The translations under genes and the position numbers were made by a program. From RPQJ01 sp052035645 (lineage in GTDB: Bacteria > Pseudomonadota > Gammaproteobacteria > Steroidobacterales > Steroidobacteraceae): a stretch of 34,755 bases of DNA. Positions 25,070-32,316 of this stretch are shown in pieces. The stretch's first letter is position 1. The number at the start of each line of letters is the position of its first letter. The stretch is taken from positions 1-34,755 of the forward strand of contig JBPOHK010000189.1 in the NCBI GenBank assembly GCA_052035645.1, given 5' to 3'. Under the pieces are notes generated by a model. It was given only the letters and a program-made list of their open reading frames with translations, made no database searches and was not told where the DNA came from.

Positions 25070-25855
25070 TCAGCCGACCAGTTCGTCGAAGAGGACCTGC
25101 GCGCGATCCAGTCCGGCCTGGAAATCCGGCGACTCCACCGCCGCATGCAGTGCCGCCAGCAGCGCCAGATGAGCCGGGCCCAACTCCCGGGTCGCCAGCC
25201 GTGCCTCGACCGCCTGCAGAGCGGACCGGGGGTCCGCATCGGGGAACGGGCGATGACGCAGCAGTCGGGGCGGCGCCTGCACCGATTGGCGTGCCAGTTC
25301 GAGCGCGGCCGGCAGCAGGTCGTCGTCGCGCTCGACGACGTGGTCGACGAGGGGCCTCGCGTCCGGATGCGACGCGGCCATCGTCTCCGCCCGCAGCATC
25401 CACCGAGCCGCGCGTTCGATGCCGAGCAGGCGCGGCAGGCGCTGCGATCCCGAGAGCGGAAAGCGGCCGATGCCGACCTCCGGCAGGCCCACGCGCGCGG
25501 ACGCCGCGGCGATGCGTGCGTGGCAGGCGAGCGCGAGTTCGAGGCCACCGCCCATGGCGAAGCCGTGGATGGCGGCCACCACCGGCTTGCGGCAGGCCTC
25601 GATGCGGCTCAGCACGTCGCGCGACAGCGTGGGTCGGGTGGTGGCCGCGGGCGTACCGAACTCGCTGCGATCGCCGCCCGCGCAGAATCCCTTGCCCGCA
25701 CCGTGCAGCACGACGGCCGAAATCGACGCATCCGCGTCGATGCGCTCCAGGGCTTCAACCAGCGCCCGGCGCAGCTCGAGACCGAGGGCATTCACCGGCG
25801 GGTGGCGCAGCGCGAGAACGGCCACGCCGTCCGATTGAGTCACGTCGAGCGTCAT
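25070..25855 (-). CDS. Enoyl-CoA hydratase (canonical active site)
   Basis: A 261-residue crotonase and the most conventional one here. FCAGGD (57-62) and MGGGLELA (101-108) form the oxyanion hole; Glu106 and Glu126 (GLPEVGIG) match the two catalytic Glu residues of mitochondrial enoyl-CoA hydratase. It should hydrate a 2-enoyl-CoA to a 3-hydroxyacyl-CoA. The start at 25855 has no Shine-Dalgarno sequence, but a TATAGT -10 box ends 6 bases upstream, so the message is probably leaderless. It stands alone, divergent from the MFS_3 gene and convergent with the flavoprotein gene. An in-frame extension to 26467 runs antisense through the MFS gene and is spurious. Confidence 0.9.
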   Translation of the reverse strand: MTLDVTQSDGVAVLALRHPPVNALGLELRRALVEALERIDADASISAVVLHGAGKGFCAGGDRSEFGTPAATTRPTLSRDVLSRIEACRKPVVAAIHGFAMGGGLELALACHARIAAASARVGLPEVGIGRFPLSGSQRLPRLLGIERAARWMLRAETMAASHPDARPLVDHVVERDDDLLPAALELARQSVQAPPRLLRHRPFPDADPRSALQAVEARLATRELGPAHLALLAALHAAVESPDFQAGLDRAQVLFDELVG

Positions 25856-25861
25856 GTCGGC

Positions 25862-25867
25862 ACTATA
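25862..25867 (-). promoter_or_regulatory. -10 box of a leaderless promoter
   Basis: TATAGT on the minus strand ends 6 bases before ATG 25855. Initiation 6-7 bases past a -10 box would fall on the start codon. It overlaps the plus-strand TATAAT at 25864-25869, so the two divergent promoters share DNA, directly beside the 19-base motif. Confidence 0.5.
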
Positions 25868-25885
25868 ATCGAATGACGTTCGCAT
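25867..25885 (+). promoter_or_regulatory. Shared 19-base motif, site 4, with divergent -10 boxes
   Basis: AATCGAATGACGTTCGCAT contains the perfect inverted repeat CGAA-N5-TTCG and fits the island consensus. TATAAT (25864-25869) on the plus strand overlaps its left edge and would drive the MFS_3 exporter at 25905. I see no convincing -35 box at 17 bases. The whole 49-base gap between the two genes is taken up by these elements. Confidence 0.6.
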
Positions 25886-25904
25886 ATCCGACCTCGCGAT
25901 CCCG

Positions 25905-27497
25905 ATGACCGACGGCCACGATTCCCCCGCCGCTCCCCTGCGCCTGCCGGAGTTCCGGCTGCTGTGGTGCGCAGGCCTCGCGGTGAATCTCGCGCTGTGG
26001 ATGCAGACCGTCGGCGCCTCCTGGCTGATGCTGTCGCTCGCGCCGTCGCCGCTGATGGTCGCGCTGATCCAGACGGCGCAGAGCGGACCGATCTTCCTGT
26101 TCGGCCTGCCGGGCGGCGTACTGGCCGATCTCGTCAATCGTCGCGCGTTGCTCGTGGCCTCGTACCTGTCGGTAGGGTTGGCGGCATTCGTGACCGCGGT
26201 GGCCGCAGGCACGGGCCAGGCGACGCCGCTGCTGCTCCTGCTGACGACGGCGGCGGTCGGCGCGGCTTTCGCGCTGCAGGCTCCGGCGGCACATACCAGC
26301 CTGTCGGAAGCCGTTCCGAGATCGCAGCTGTTCGCCGCGCTCGCGCTGAGCGCCGTGTCCTTCAACGTGGCGCGCGCCGTCGGGCCGGCCCTGGCCGGCG
26401 CCATCGTCGCGTTCACCGGCACGGTGACGGTGTTTGCGACCTGCGCCGTGCTGATGACGCTGGCCACGCTCGCACTGCTGCGCTGGCGCTACCTGCCGCG
26501 GGAGAGTTCGCTGCCGCCCGAACGGGTGCTCGTGGGGCTGCGCAGCGCGCTGCAATACACCCGCCACTCGCCCGACATGCTGGTGCAGCTGCTGCGCACG
26601 CTGGTGTTCGTCGGTGCCGCGAGCGGCATCTGGGCGCTGCTGCCCCTGATCGCGCGCCAGCGCCTGCATCTCGATGCGGACGGTTACGGGCTGCTGCTCG
26701 CCTGCCTCGGCACGGGCGCGGTCATCGGGGCGATCTCCGGCGTGCGCCTGCGACGCTACTGGTCGATCAACGCCGTCGCGGTGGCGTCTGCGGTGCTCTA
26801 CGCGGTCGCCGTCGCCGTGGTCGCGGAGACGGTCGTCCTGCCGCTCGTCTGGCTCGCGCTCGGACTCGCGGGAGCGGGCTGGGCCGTCGTCGGCAACGTG
26901 AACGTCACGACCCTGCAGACCTCGATCCCGCCCTGGGTCCGGGCGCGCGCAATGGCCGTCTACCTGCTGGTGTTCAACCTCGCGATGGCGGCGGGCGGCG
27001 CGCTCTGGGGCGCCGTGGCCACGCACCTCGGCTTGCAGGGAGCCCTGCTCGCCAGTGTCGTCGCGCTCGTGGCGTCGGCCGGGCTGCTGCAATGGCTGCC
27101 GGCGCGGCTGGGCGAAGTCGAGGCGACGACGCCGTCGCCTTCGCCCGGCTCACCCGAGGTCGGCCTGACGCCCGAGGAGGAGGAGGGTCCGATCGCGGTG
27201 CAGGTCAACTACCGCATCCGGTCGCAGGACCGCACGGAGTTCCTCGCGGCGATGCGCGCGCTGGGCCGCGCCCGCAGGCGCGACGGTGCGCAGTTCTGGC
27301 GCGTGTACCGCGACCTCGTGGAGCCGGAGCGCTATTCCGAACGGTTCGTGGTGCGGTCCTGGACGGACTACCTCCGCCACCGTGACCGGGCGACGGAAGC
27401 GGACCGGCGCATCGAGCAGCGCGCCCGCGACCTCCACGCCGGGCCGGACGCGCCCGAGATGCAGCACATGCTCGCGGAGCGGATGCCCGGCGAGTGA
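25905..27497 (+). CDS. MFS_3-type exporter with C-terminal ABM-like domain
   Basis: A 530-residue protein in two parts. Residues about 10-405 are an MFS transporter of the EntS/MFS_3 type (LRLPEFRLLWCAGLAVNLALWMQ at the start, GLPGGVLADLVNRR as the loop motif), with 10-12 membrane segments. After a Pro/Ser/Glu-rich linker, residues about 427-505 (AVQVNYRIRSQDRTEFLAAM, FWRVYRDL, ERYSERFVVRSWTDYLRH) look like a soluble dimeric alpha/beta barrel related to ABM domains. This combination is known within Pfam MFS_3, so it is unusual but not new. Efflux of a toxic intermediate is plausible. It is transcribed divergently from the enoyl-CoA hydratase under the shared motif. No strong ribosome-binding site precedes ATG 25905. 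Confidence 0.9.
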   Translation: MTDGHDSPAAPLRLPEFRLLWCAGLAVNLALWMQTVGASWLMLSLAPSPLMVALIQTAQSGPIFLFGLPGGVLADLVNRRALLVASYLSVGLAAFVTAVAAGTGQATPLLLLLTTAAVGAAFALQAPAAHTSLSEAVPRSQLFAALALSAVSFNVARAVGPALAGAIVAFTGTVTVFATCAVLMTLATLALLRWRYLPRESSLPPERVLVGLRSALQYTRHSPDMLVQLLRTLVFVGAASGIWALLPLIARQRLHLDADGYGLLLACLGTGAVIGAISGVRLRRYWSINAVAVASAVLYAVAVAVVAETVVLPLVWLALGLAGAGWAVVGNVNVTTLQTSIPPWVRARAMAVYLLVFNLAMAAGGALWGAVATHLGLQGALLASVVALVASAGLLQWLPARLGEVEATTPSPSPGSPEVGLTPEEEEGPIAVQVNYRIRSQDRTEFLAAMRALGRARRRDGAQFWRVYRDLVEPERYSERFVVRSWTDYLRHRDRATEADRRIEQRARDLHAGPDAPEMQHMLAERMPGE

Positions 27498-27507
27498 GGG
27501 AGCGGCG

Positions 27508-28716
27508 TCAGCCGCGCGCGCGGGCGATTTCGGCGTCGCCGAGGCCCAGTTCGCGCAGGACTTCGTCCGTGTGCTCGCCGAGGCGCGGCGGCGGGCGATG
27601 CAGGCCGCCCGGCGTCGCCGAGAAGTGCACCGGCACCATCGGCGTCACCACCGCACCCTCGGTCGGGTGGTCGTAGCGCTGGAAGAAGCCGGTCTGCTCG
27701 ACGTAGGGATCGTGCAGCAGCTCCTGCAGCGAGTGCACCGGGCCGTTCGGGATGTCGACGTCGTCGAGCAGCTTGTGCCACTCCGCGGTCGTCTTCTGCT
27801 TCAGCTGCGAGCCGACGATGCCGTACAGCTCGTCGTAGTTGCGCACGCGCTCGTCGGTGGTCGCGAAGCGCGGGTCGTCGACGAGGTCGGGCCGGCCCAG
27901 GGCGGGGAAGATGCGCCGCCACTGGTCGTCGTTCACCGCGAGCACGCAGATGTGGCCGTCCTGCGTCGGGTAGGGGCGACGGTGCGGCGTCAGCAGGCGC
28001 ACGTAGCCGATGCCCGGCGGCAGCGGCGGCTCGAACGCGCCGCCCCAGAGGTGCTCGAGGTAGTTGAAGGCCAGGATGGTCTCGAACATCGGCACCTGCA
28101 CTTCCTGGCCGAGGCCCGAGCGCTCGCGCTGGTAAAGGGCCATGCCGATGCTCGAGGCGAGTACGTAGCCGCAGAGCTTGTCGATGATGACCGTCGGGTA
28201 GAAGCGCGGGCCGTTGCCGTTCACCTGCGCCATCAGCGACGCGATGCCGCTCTCGCCCTGCACCACGTCGTCGTAGGCGGGGTAGTCGCGGTTCGGCCCG
28301 TCCTGCCGGTAGCCGGGGCCGTAGCCGTAGATGATGCGCGGATTGCGTGCCGAGATCGTGTCGTAGCCGACGCCGAGCCGCTTGGCCGCGGCCGGGCGCA
28401 TGCTGTGCACGAACACGTCCGCCGTCTCGACCAGTCTCAGCAGCGCCTCGCGGCCCGCGTCGCTGCGGAGGTCGAGCGTGACGCTGCGCTTGTTGCGGTT
28501 GACGTTGAGGTGCATCGCGGACATGCCGCGGTTGCGCCGCGGGCCGGTGTCGCGGTTCGGGTCGCCGGCCGGCGTCTCGACCTTGATCACGTCGGCGCCC
28601 ATGTCGCCGAGGATCTGCGTGGCGACGGGGCCGAGCACGTTGACCGTGAGGTCGACGACGCGGACGCCCGCGAGGGGTCCGCTCGGCTGGCCGGGAAGTT
28701 GCTTGCCGGTGCTCAT
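27508..28716 (-). CDS. Class III CoA-transferase (CaiB/BaiF family)
   Basis: A 402-residue CoA-transferase. LAGVRVVDLTVNVLGPVATQ (15-34) and MGADVIKVETPAGDPNRD (39-56) are the family signature. Asp179 in YPTVIIDKLCGY lies at the catalytic Asp position. GFFQRYDHPTEGAVVTPMVPVHFSATPG near the C-terminus is also typical. It would hand CoA from a donor thioester to a pathway acid. It ends the minus-strand operon SDR, hotdog protein, CoA-transferase, 16 bases after the hotdog gene. Its residues around the motif differ from the 9177 enzyme, so the two probably serve different acids. Confidence 0.92.
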   Translation of the reverse strand: MSTGKQLPGQPSGPLAGVRVVDLTVNVLGPVATQILGDMGADVIKVETPAGDPNRDTGPRRNRGMSAMHLNVNRNKRSVTLDLRSDAGREALLRLVETADVFVHSMRPAAAKRLGVGYDTISARNPRIIYGYGPGYRQDGPNRDYPAYDDVVQGESGIASLMAQVNGNGPRFYPTVIIDKLCGYVLASSIGMALYQRERSGLGQEVQVPMFETILAFNYLEHLWGGAFEPPLPPGIGYVRLLTPHRRPYPTQDGHICVLAVNDDQWRRIFPALGRPDLVDDPRFATTDERVRNYDELYGIVGSQLKQKTTAEWHKLLDDVDIPNGPVHSLQELLHDPYVEQTGFFQRYDHPTEGAVVTPMVPVHFSATPGGLHRPPPRLGEHTDEVLRELGLGDAEIARARG

Positions 28717-28732
28717 GCGTGGGCGCGGACTC

Positions 28733-29218
28733 TCAGGACTTCGTCGGGGCGTGCTTGCACTTGACCATCCGCAGCGGCGTGTACTCCATCACGACGGTGC
28801 CGTCCTGCTTCACCACGCGATTGCGGGTGCGCACCAGTCCGCGGCCCGGCCGGCTGTTCGACGGTCGCGACTCGATCACCTCGCACTCGACGTGGATCGT
28901 GTCGCCCGCGAAGGTCGGGCCCTTGATGTCGAGCGTCATGTTCAGGAAGGCGAGCCCGGTGCCCTGCATGGTCGACTGGGTCAGCAGGCCCTCGGCGATG
29001 CAGAACACCAGTGAGCCCGGCGACACGCGGCCCTTGATGTCCGACTCGTGCTTCAGGAACTCGTAGTTGGTGAACAGCACCTCGGTCATGCCGATGGTGT
29101 TGATGAACAGCACGATGTCCGTCTCGGTGATCGTGCGACCCACGGTCTTGAACCTGCGGCCGAGCGGCAGGTCCTCGAAGTGGATGCCGAGGCCGACGGT
29201 TTCGATTTCGTCGCTCAT
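28733..29218 (-). CDS. MaoC-like hotdog protein with altered active site
   Basis: A 161-residue single hotdog domain. GRTITETDIVLFINTIGMTEVLF (about 27-49) is the MaoC/hydratase-2 helix region, and GRVSPGSLVFCIAEGLLTQS (about 65-84) matches the following conserved part. The catalytic block that reads GDxNPxH in canonical (R)-specific hydratases is GMTEVLF here, so both the Asp and the His are missing. It may be a thioesterase-like or structural partner, as in the two-chain hydratases of steroid pathways, rather than an independent hydratase. It lies 2 bases after the SDR stop, a pairing that recalls the SDR-hydratase fusion of peroxisomal HSD17B4. Confidence 0.85.
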   Translation of the reverse strand: MSDEIETVGLGIHFEDLPLGRRFKTVGRTITETDIVLFINTIGMTEVLFTNYEFLKHESDIKGRVSPGSLVFCIAEGLLTQSTMQGTGLAFLNMTLDIKGPTFAGDTIHVECEVIESRPSNSRPGRGLVRTRNRVVKQDGTVVMEYTPLRMVKCKHAPTKS

Positions 29219-29220
29219 GT

Positions 29221-30108
29221 TCAGATGGGATCCCAGGGCGTGAGCACCATCGACGGCACGTTCGGGAAAAAGCTCGACTCGAACGCGGGCATCGCATGCT
29301 CGGCGATGTCCTCGGGCGTCCAGCCCTCCGAGCGGTGCACCGAGCGCACCATGCGGATCTGGCTGAAGAAGTAGATCTCGTTGGCGCGCACGCCGAAGAT
29401 CTGGCCGGTGACCTTGGCCGCCTTGTCGCTCGCGAGGTAGACGGCGAGCGGCGCGATCTTCGCCGACTCCATCTTCTTCATCTTCTCGATGCGCGCGACG
29501 TTCTCCGGCGTGTCGGCCGGGATGGTGGCCGTCATCGCCGTCCACGCCCACGGTGCGATGCAGTTCGAGCGGACGTTGAACTTGGCCATGTCGAGCGCGA
29601 TCGACTTCGACAGGCCGACCACGCCCATCTTGGCCGCCGAGTAGTTCGCCTGGCCGAGGTTGCCGATCAGTCCGGAGGTCGAGGTCATGTGCACGTACGA
29701 GCCCGAGGCCTGCTGCTTGAAGTGGGGCGCGGCGGCGCGTGCGACGTAGAACGAGCCGTTCAGGTGCACGTCCACCACGGCCTTCCACTCGTCGACCGAC
29801 ATGTTGAAAAAGAAGCGGTCGCGCACGATGCCGGCGTTGTTCACCACGCAGTCGATGCGCCCGAAGGTGTCCACGGCCGCCTGCACGATCTTCGCGGCCG
29901 ATTCCGGGGCCGCGACGCTGTCGGTGGCGGCCACGGCTTCGCCGCCGGCGGCCTTGATTTCCGCGACCACCTTGTCGGCCGCGCCCGGGCCGACGTCGTT
30001 GACGACCACCTTCGCGCCGCTGGCGGCGAATGCCAGCGCGAAATCCCGACCGATGCCGCCGCCCGATCCCGTGACGACGACGACCTTGCCTTCGACCATG
30101 TTGCCCAA
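29221..30108 (-). CDS. SDR 3-hydroxyacyl-CoA dehydrogenase-like (HSD17B4 type)
   Basis: A 295-residue SDR with VVVVTGSGGGIGRDFALAFA (9-28), NNAG (90-93) and Ser143, Tyr156, Lys160 (YSAAK). The extended C-terminus (GVRANEIYFFSQIRMVRSVHRSEGWTPEDIAEHAMP) is the hallmark of the SDR domain of peroxisomal multifunctional enzyme 2 and its bacterial relatives, which oxidise 3-hydroxyacyl-CoAs of branched or steroid side chains. The start is uncertain: TTG 30108 has GGGAG 7 bases upstream, while ATG 30099 has none at proper distance. It is first in a three-gene operon with a MaoC-like gene and a CoA-transferase. Confidence 0.88.
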   Translation of the reverse strand: MGNMVEGKVVVVTGSGGGIGRDFALAFAASGAKVVVNDVGPGAADKVVAEIKAAGGEAVAATDSVAAPESAAKIVQAAVDTFGRIDCVVNNAGIVRDRFFFNMSVDEWKAVVDVHLNGSFYVARAAAPHFKQQASGSYVHMTSTSGLIGNLGQANYSAAKMGVVGLSKSIALDMAKFNVRSNCIAPWAWTAMTATIPADTPENVARIEKMKKMESAKIAPLAVYLASDKAAKVTGQIFGVRANEIYFFSQIRMVRSVHRSEGWTPEDIAEHAMPAFESSFFPNVPSMVLTPWDPI

Positions 30109-30149
30109 GCCCGATCTCCCGGACCACGCCCATCGCGGGGTGGTCGTAT

Positions 30150-30168
30150 AATTGAACGCCGTGCGCTA
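30150..30168 (+). promoter_or_regulatory. Shared 19-base motif, site 5, with divergent -10 boxes
   Basis: AATTGAACGCCGTGCGCTA is the weakest match to the consensus but keeps its invariant A, T, G, A, T and C positions. A perfect TATAAT (30147-30152) on the plus strand overlaps its left edge, and TATACG on the minus strand (30145-30150) overlaps that. This repeats the layout at site 4. The plus promoter would give the SDR at 30218 a leader of about 60 bases; the minus one would serve the operon starting at 30108. Nothing else is evident in the 109-base gap. Confidence 0.5.
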
Positions 30169-30217
30169 GTATGAACATCGTCCGAGACGGACGTCAACGG
30201 GCGAAAAGGGGCGGCGA

Positions 30218-31117
30218 ATGGGCAATCTGGACGGTCGGGCGAACCTCTCGGGCCGGCGCGCGGCCGTGGTCGGCGGAGCGACCGGCATCGGCGAGGCCGT
30301 CAGCCTCGCGCTGGCGCAGAGCGGCATGGACGTGGCCCTGTGCGACATCCGCGCCGACGCGGTCCCGGGTGCGGTGCAAAAGGTCCGGTCATTGGGCCGA
30401 CAGGCGGTCGGCGTCGGCGGCGATGCCTGCGATCCCGCGGTACTGGCGCAGTTCTTCGGCGAGGTGGATCGCACGTTCGGCCAGCTCGACGTCCTGGTCA
30501 ATATCGCGGGCGGCACGGTGCGCAAGGCGTTCATGGACATGGATGCGAACGACTTCGCCTCCGACCTGCGGCGCAACTTCGGCTACGTGCTGGATTCGGT
30601 CCGTCTCGCCGTGCCGCTCATGCGCAGGACCGGACGCGGCGGCTCGATCGTCAACTTCACGACCATCGAGGCGCATCGGGGCGCGGCCGGCTTTGCCGTC
30701 TACGCGGGCGCCAAGGCCGGCTTGACCAATTTCACGCGCTCGCTGGCCGTCGAACTCGGCGGCGAGGGCATCCGCATCAATACGCTGGCGCCCGATACGA
30801 CACCGAGCCAGGGCAACATCGACGCCATTCCCGAGCCGGCGCGCAGCAAGTTCGCGAGCGTGCCTCCGGAGATCTGGGGGCAGGTCTACGGCGTCTACAT
30901 CCCGCTCAAGGCGCCGCCGATGCCGGAGGACCTCGCCAACGGCGTGCTGTTCCTCGCGTCCGACCTGTCCCGCTGCATCACCGGCACGACGCTGCACGTC
31001 GACGGCGGCACGATGGCGGCCGCCGGATTCCTCGAGTGGCCCTACGGCGAGGGGCACCTGCCGGTGCCGGCGCCCGAGTCCGCGTTGCGAATGTTCGGAA
31101 CGCCGCCGAAGCGCTGA
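30218..31117 (+). CDS. SDR-family protein with altered catalytic motifs
   Basis: A 299-residue SDR-fold protein. The cofactor loop reads VVGGATGIG (18-25 region), and NNAG is changed to NIAG (95-98). The position 13 residues before Tyr162 that normally holds Ser is Thr149 (NFTTIEAHRG); Tyr162 and Lys166 (YAGAK) remain. Thr can replace Ser in some SDRs, so activity may persist. The C-terminal part contains an insertion (PEIWGQVYGVYIPLKAPPMPEDLANG) before the usual LHVDGGTMAAAGF. AAGGGG lies about 6 bases before ATG 30218. It is a single gene under motif site 5 and ends 6 bases before the convergent DUF1214-like gene. Confidence 0.87.
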   Translation: MGNLDGRANLSGRRAAVVGGATGIGEAVSLALAQSGMDVALCDIRADAVPGAVQKVRSLGRQAVGVGGDACDPAVLAQFFGEVDRTFGQLDVLVNIAGGTVRKAFMDMDANDFASDLRRNFGYVLDSVRLAVPLMRRTGRGGSIVNFTTIEAHRGAAGFAVYAGAKAGLTNFTRSLAVELGGEGIRINTLAPDTTPSQGNIDAIPEPARSKFASVPPEIWGQVYGVYIPLKAPPMPEDLANGVLFLASDLSRCITGTTLHVDGGTMAAAGFLEWPYGEGHLPVPAPESALRMFGTPPKR

Positions 31118-31123
31118 ACCGCG

Positions 31124-32296
31124 CTACCAGCGCCGGCGCAGCTGCGCGCCGAGCCGGCGCTCCCGCAGGCTGGCCGCGCGCTGCGCGGGCGTGATCGCCG
31201 GCGTCGAGGCCGGCAGGTGACGACGCAGGTCCGCGAACTTCACCTTGGTCAGGGTCGGCGTCGGATGCGAGCTGCACCGGTACCAGCGGCCGATCATCAT
31301 GCCGTGCGTGTGGCCGCCCGGATCCAGCCAGTTGGCGATGCCCGGGTCCTCGAGCGAGAGCACGGCGCGGAACCTGCCGTCGGCGTCGAGCGCGGCCTGG
31401 TGACCGTTGAGGCTGCTCTGGCGGTGGACGAGTTCGACCTGGTTCCACAGGCCGTCGATGACCTGCACGTTCCAGTAGACGCGCTCGGCCGGCAATTCGG
31501 TCTCCAGGATCAGCGCCTCGTCCGGCGCGATGTCGTACACGCACTCGAAGTAGGCCTGCGGCCAGTCCTTGCTGTTGCCGAGGTCCTGGAAGTCGTGCAG
31601 TTTGAACTGGTTGGGCGGGCCGCCGCCCGCGACGCGCGCCACGGCGCCGAGCGCCGTCTGCGTCAGCGTGCCGACGTACGTGCCGAACAGCGCCTTCAGC
31701 TGGCGATCCGTCGCCTCGATCGTCCAGCGCGGCTTGAGCGGCGGCGTATCGAGCCGCTCGATCGCAACGCGCACGTCGCGCTCCCGTCCCCAGTCGTAAG
31801 AGAACTGGCGCAGCAGGATGAAGCGTGCCTCGGGATGCAGGTGCAGCCAGTTGCCCGCGTGGCCGGCGGGCCGCTCGGTGCTGAAGAGCACCTCGAACTC
31901 GCCGTCGGGTCCGATCGCGAGGTCGTCGAGGTCGTAATTTCCGTAGCCCGGCCCCGGCGGCAGGCCCATGCCGATCATCACCTTGCCCGTGGCGAAGCCC
32001 GCGACCGGGACGCTGCCGCGGTTGCCGACGACGCGGTAGGTGCCGCGCCCGTCGACCGGCGCGTAGTGATACACGGCGTCCGGGTTCGGCTGCAGCATGA
32101 ACACGGAGTTTTCGAACGGGGCGAAGTCCGGGTGCTCGGGCGTCGACTGGCAATAGAGGAAATAGCCTTGCGCAATGTTCATCGCAAGCTGCCGGCACAG
32201 GTCGGCCTGCACGAGCGGGTCGTCTGGCGCCCAGGCCTGCTGGATGCGGTCGCCGGCGGGCTTGGCGAGATCGAGGTAATCGCTCCACTGCTTCAT
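31124..32296 (-). CDS. DUF1214-like protein
   Basis: A 390-residue protein. QPNPDAVYHYAPVDGRGTYRVVGNRG (about 78-103) and the C-terminal block YWNVQVIDGLWNQVELVHRQSSLN followed by DGRFRAVLSLEDPGIANWLDPGGH (about 290-340) match DUF1254/DUF1214-type proteins, whose biochemical role is not established. No signal peptide is visible. The start ATG 32296 has GGAGGG 6 bases upstream; the same frame continues far upstream only as antisense of the sulfatase. It follows the sulfatase by 20 bases and is probably cotranscribed. The Arg-rich C-terminus (RAASLRERRLGAQLRRRW) is unusual. Confidence 0.83.
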   Translation of the reverse strand: MKQWSDYLDLAKPAGDRIQQAWAPDDPLVQADLCRQLAMNIAQGYFLYCQSTPEHPDFAPFENSVFMLQPNPDAVYHYAPVDGRGTYRVVGNRGSVPVAGFATGKVMIGMGLPPGPGYGNYDLDDLAIGPDGEFEVLFSTERPAGHAGNWLHLHPEARFILLRQFSYDWGRERDVRVAIERLDTPPLKPRWTIEATDRQLKALFGTYVGTLTQTALGAVARVAGGGPPNQFKLHDFQDLGNSKDWPQAYFECVYDIAPDEALILETELPAERVYWNVQVIDGLWNQVELVHRQSSLNGHQAALDADGRFRAVLSLEDPGIANWLDPGGHTHGMMIGRWYRCSSHPTPTLTKVKFADLRRHLPASTPAITPAQRAASLRERRLGAQLRRRW

Positions 32297-32316
32297 GTCG
32301 GTCCCTCCGGCGGTAC

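Noticed and set aside
25856..26467. Upstream extension of the 25070 enoyl-CoA hydratase
   Set aside because: It runs antisense through the MFS_3 gene and its promoter; the crotonase family start falls at 25855, just after a -10 box.
25905..27497. MFS exporter plus soluble domain as a new fusion
   Set aside because: The same two-part layout is already known in the Pfam MFS_3 family, so it is not novel.
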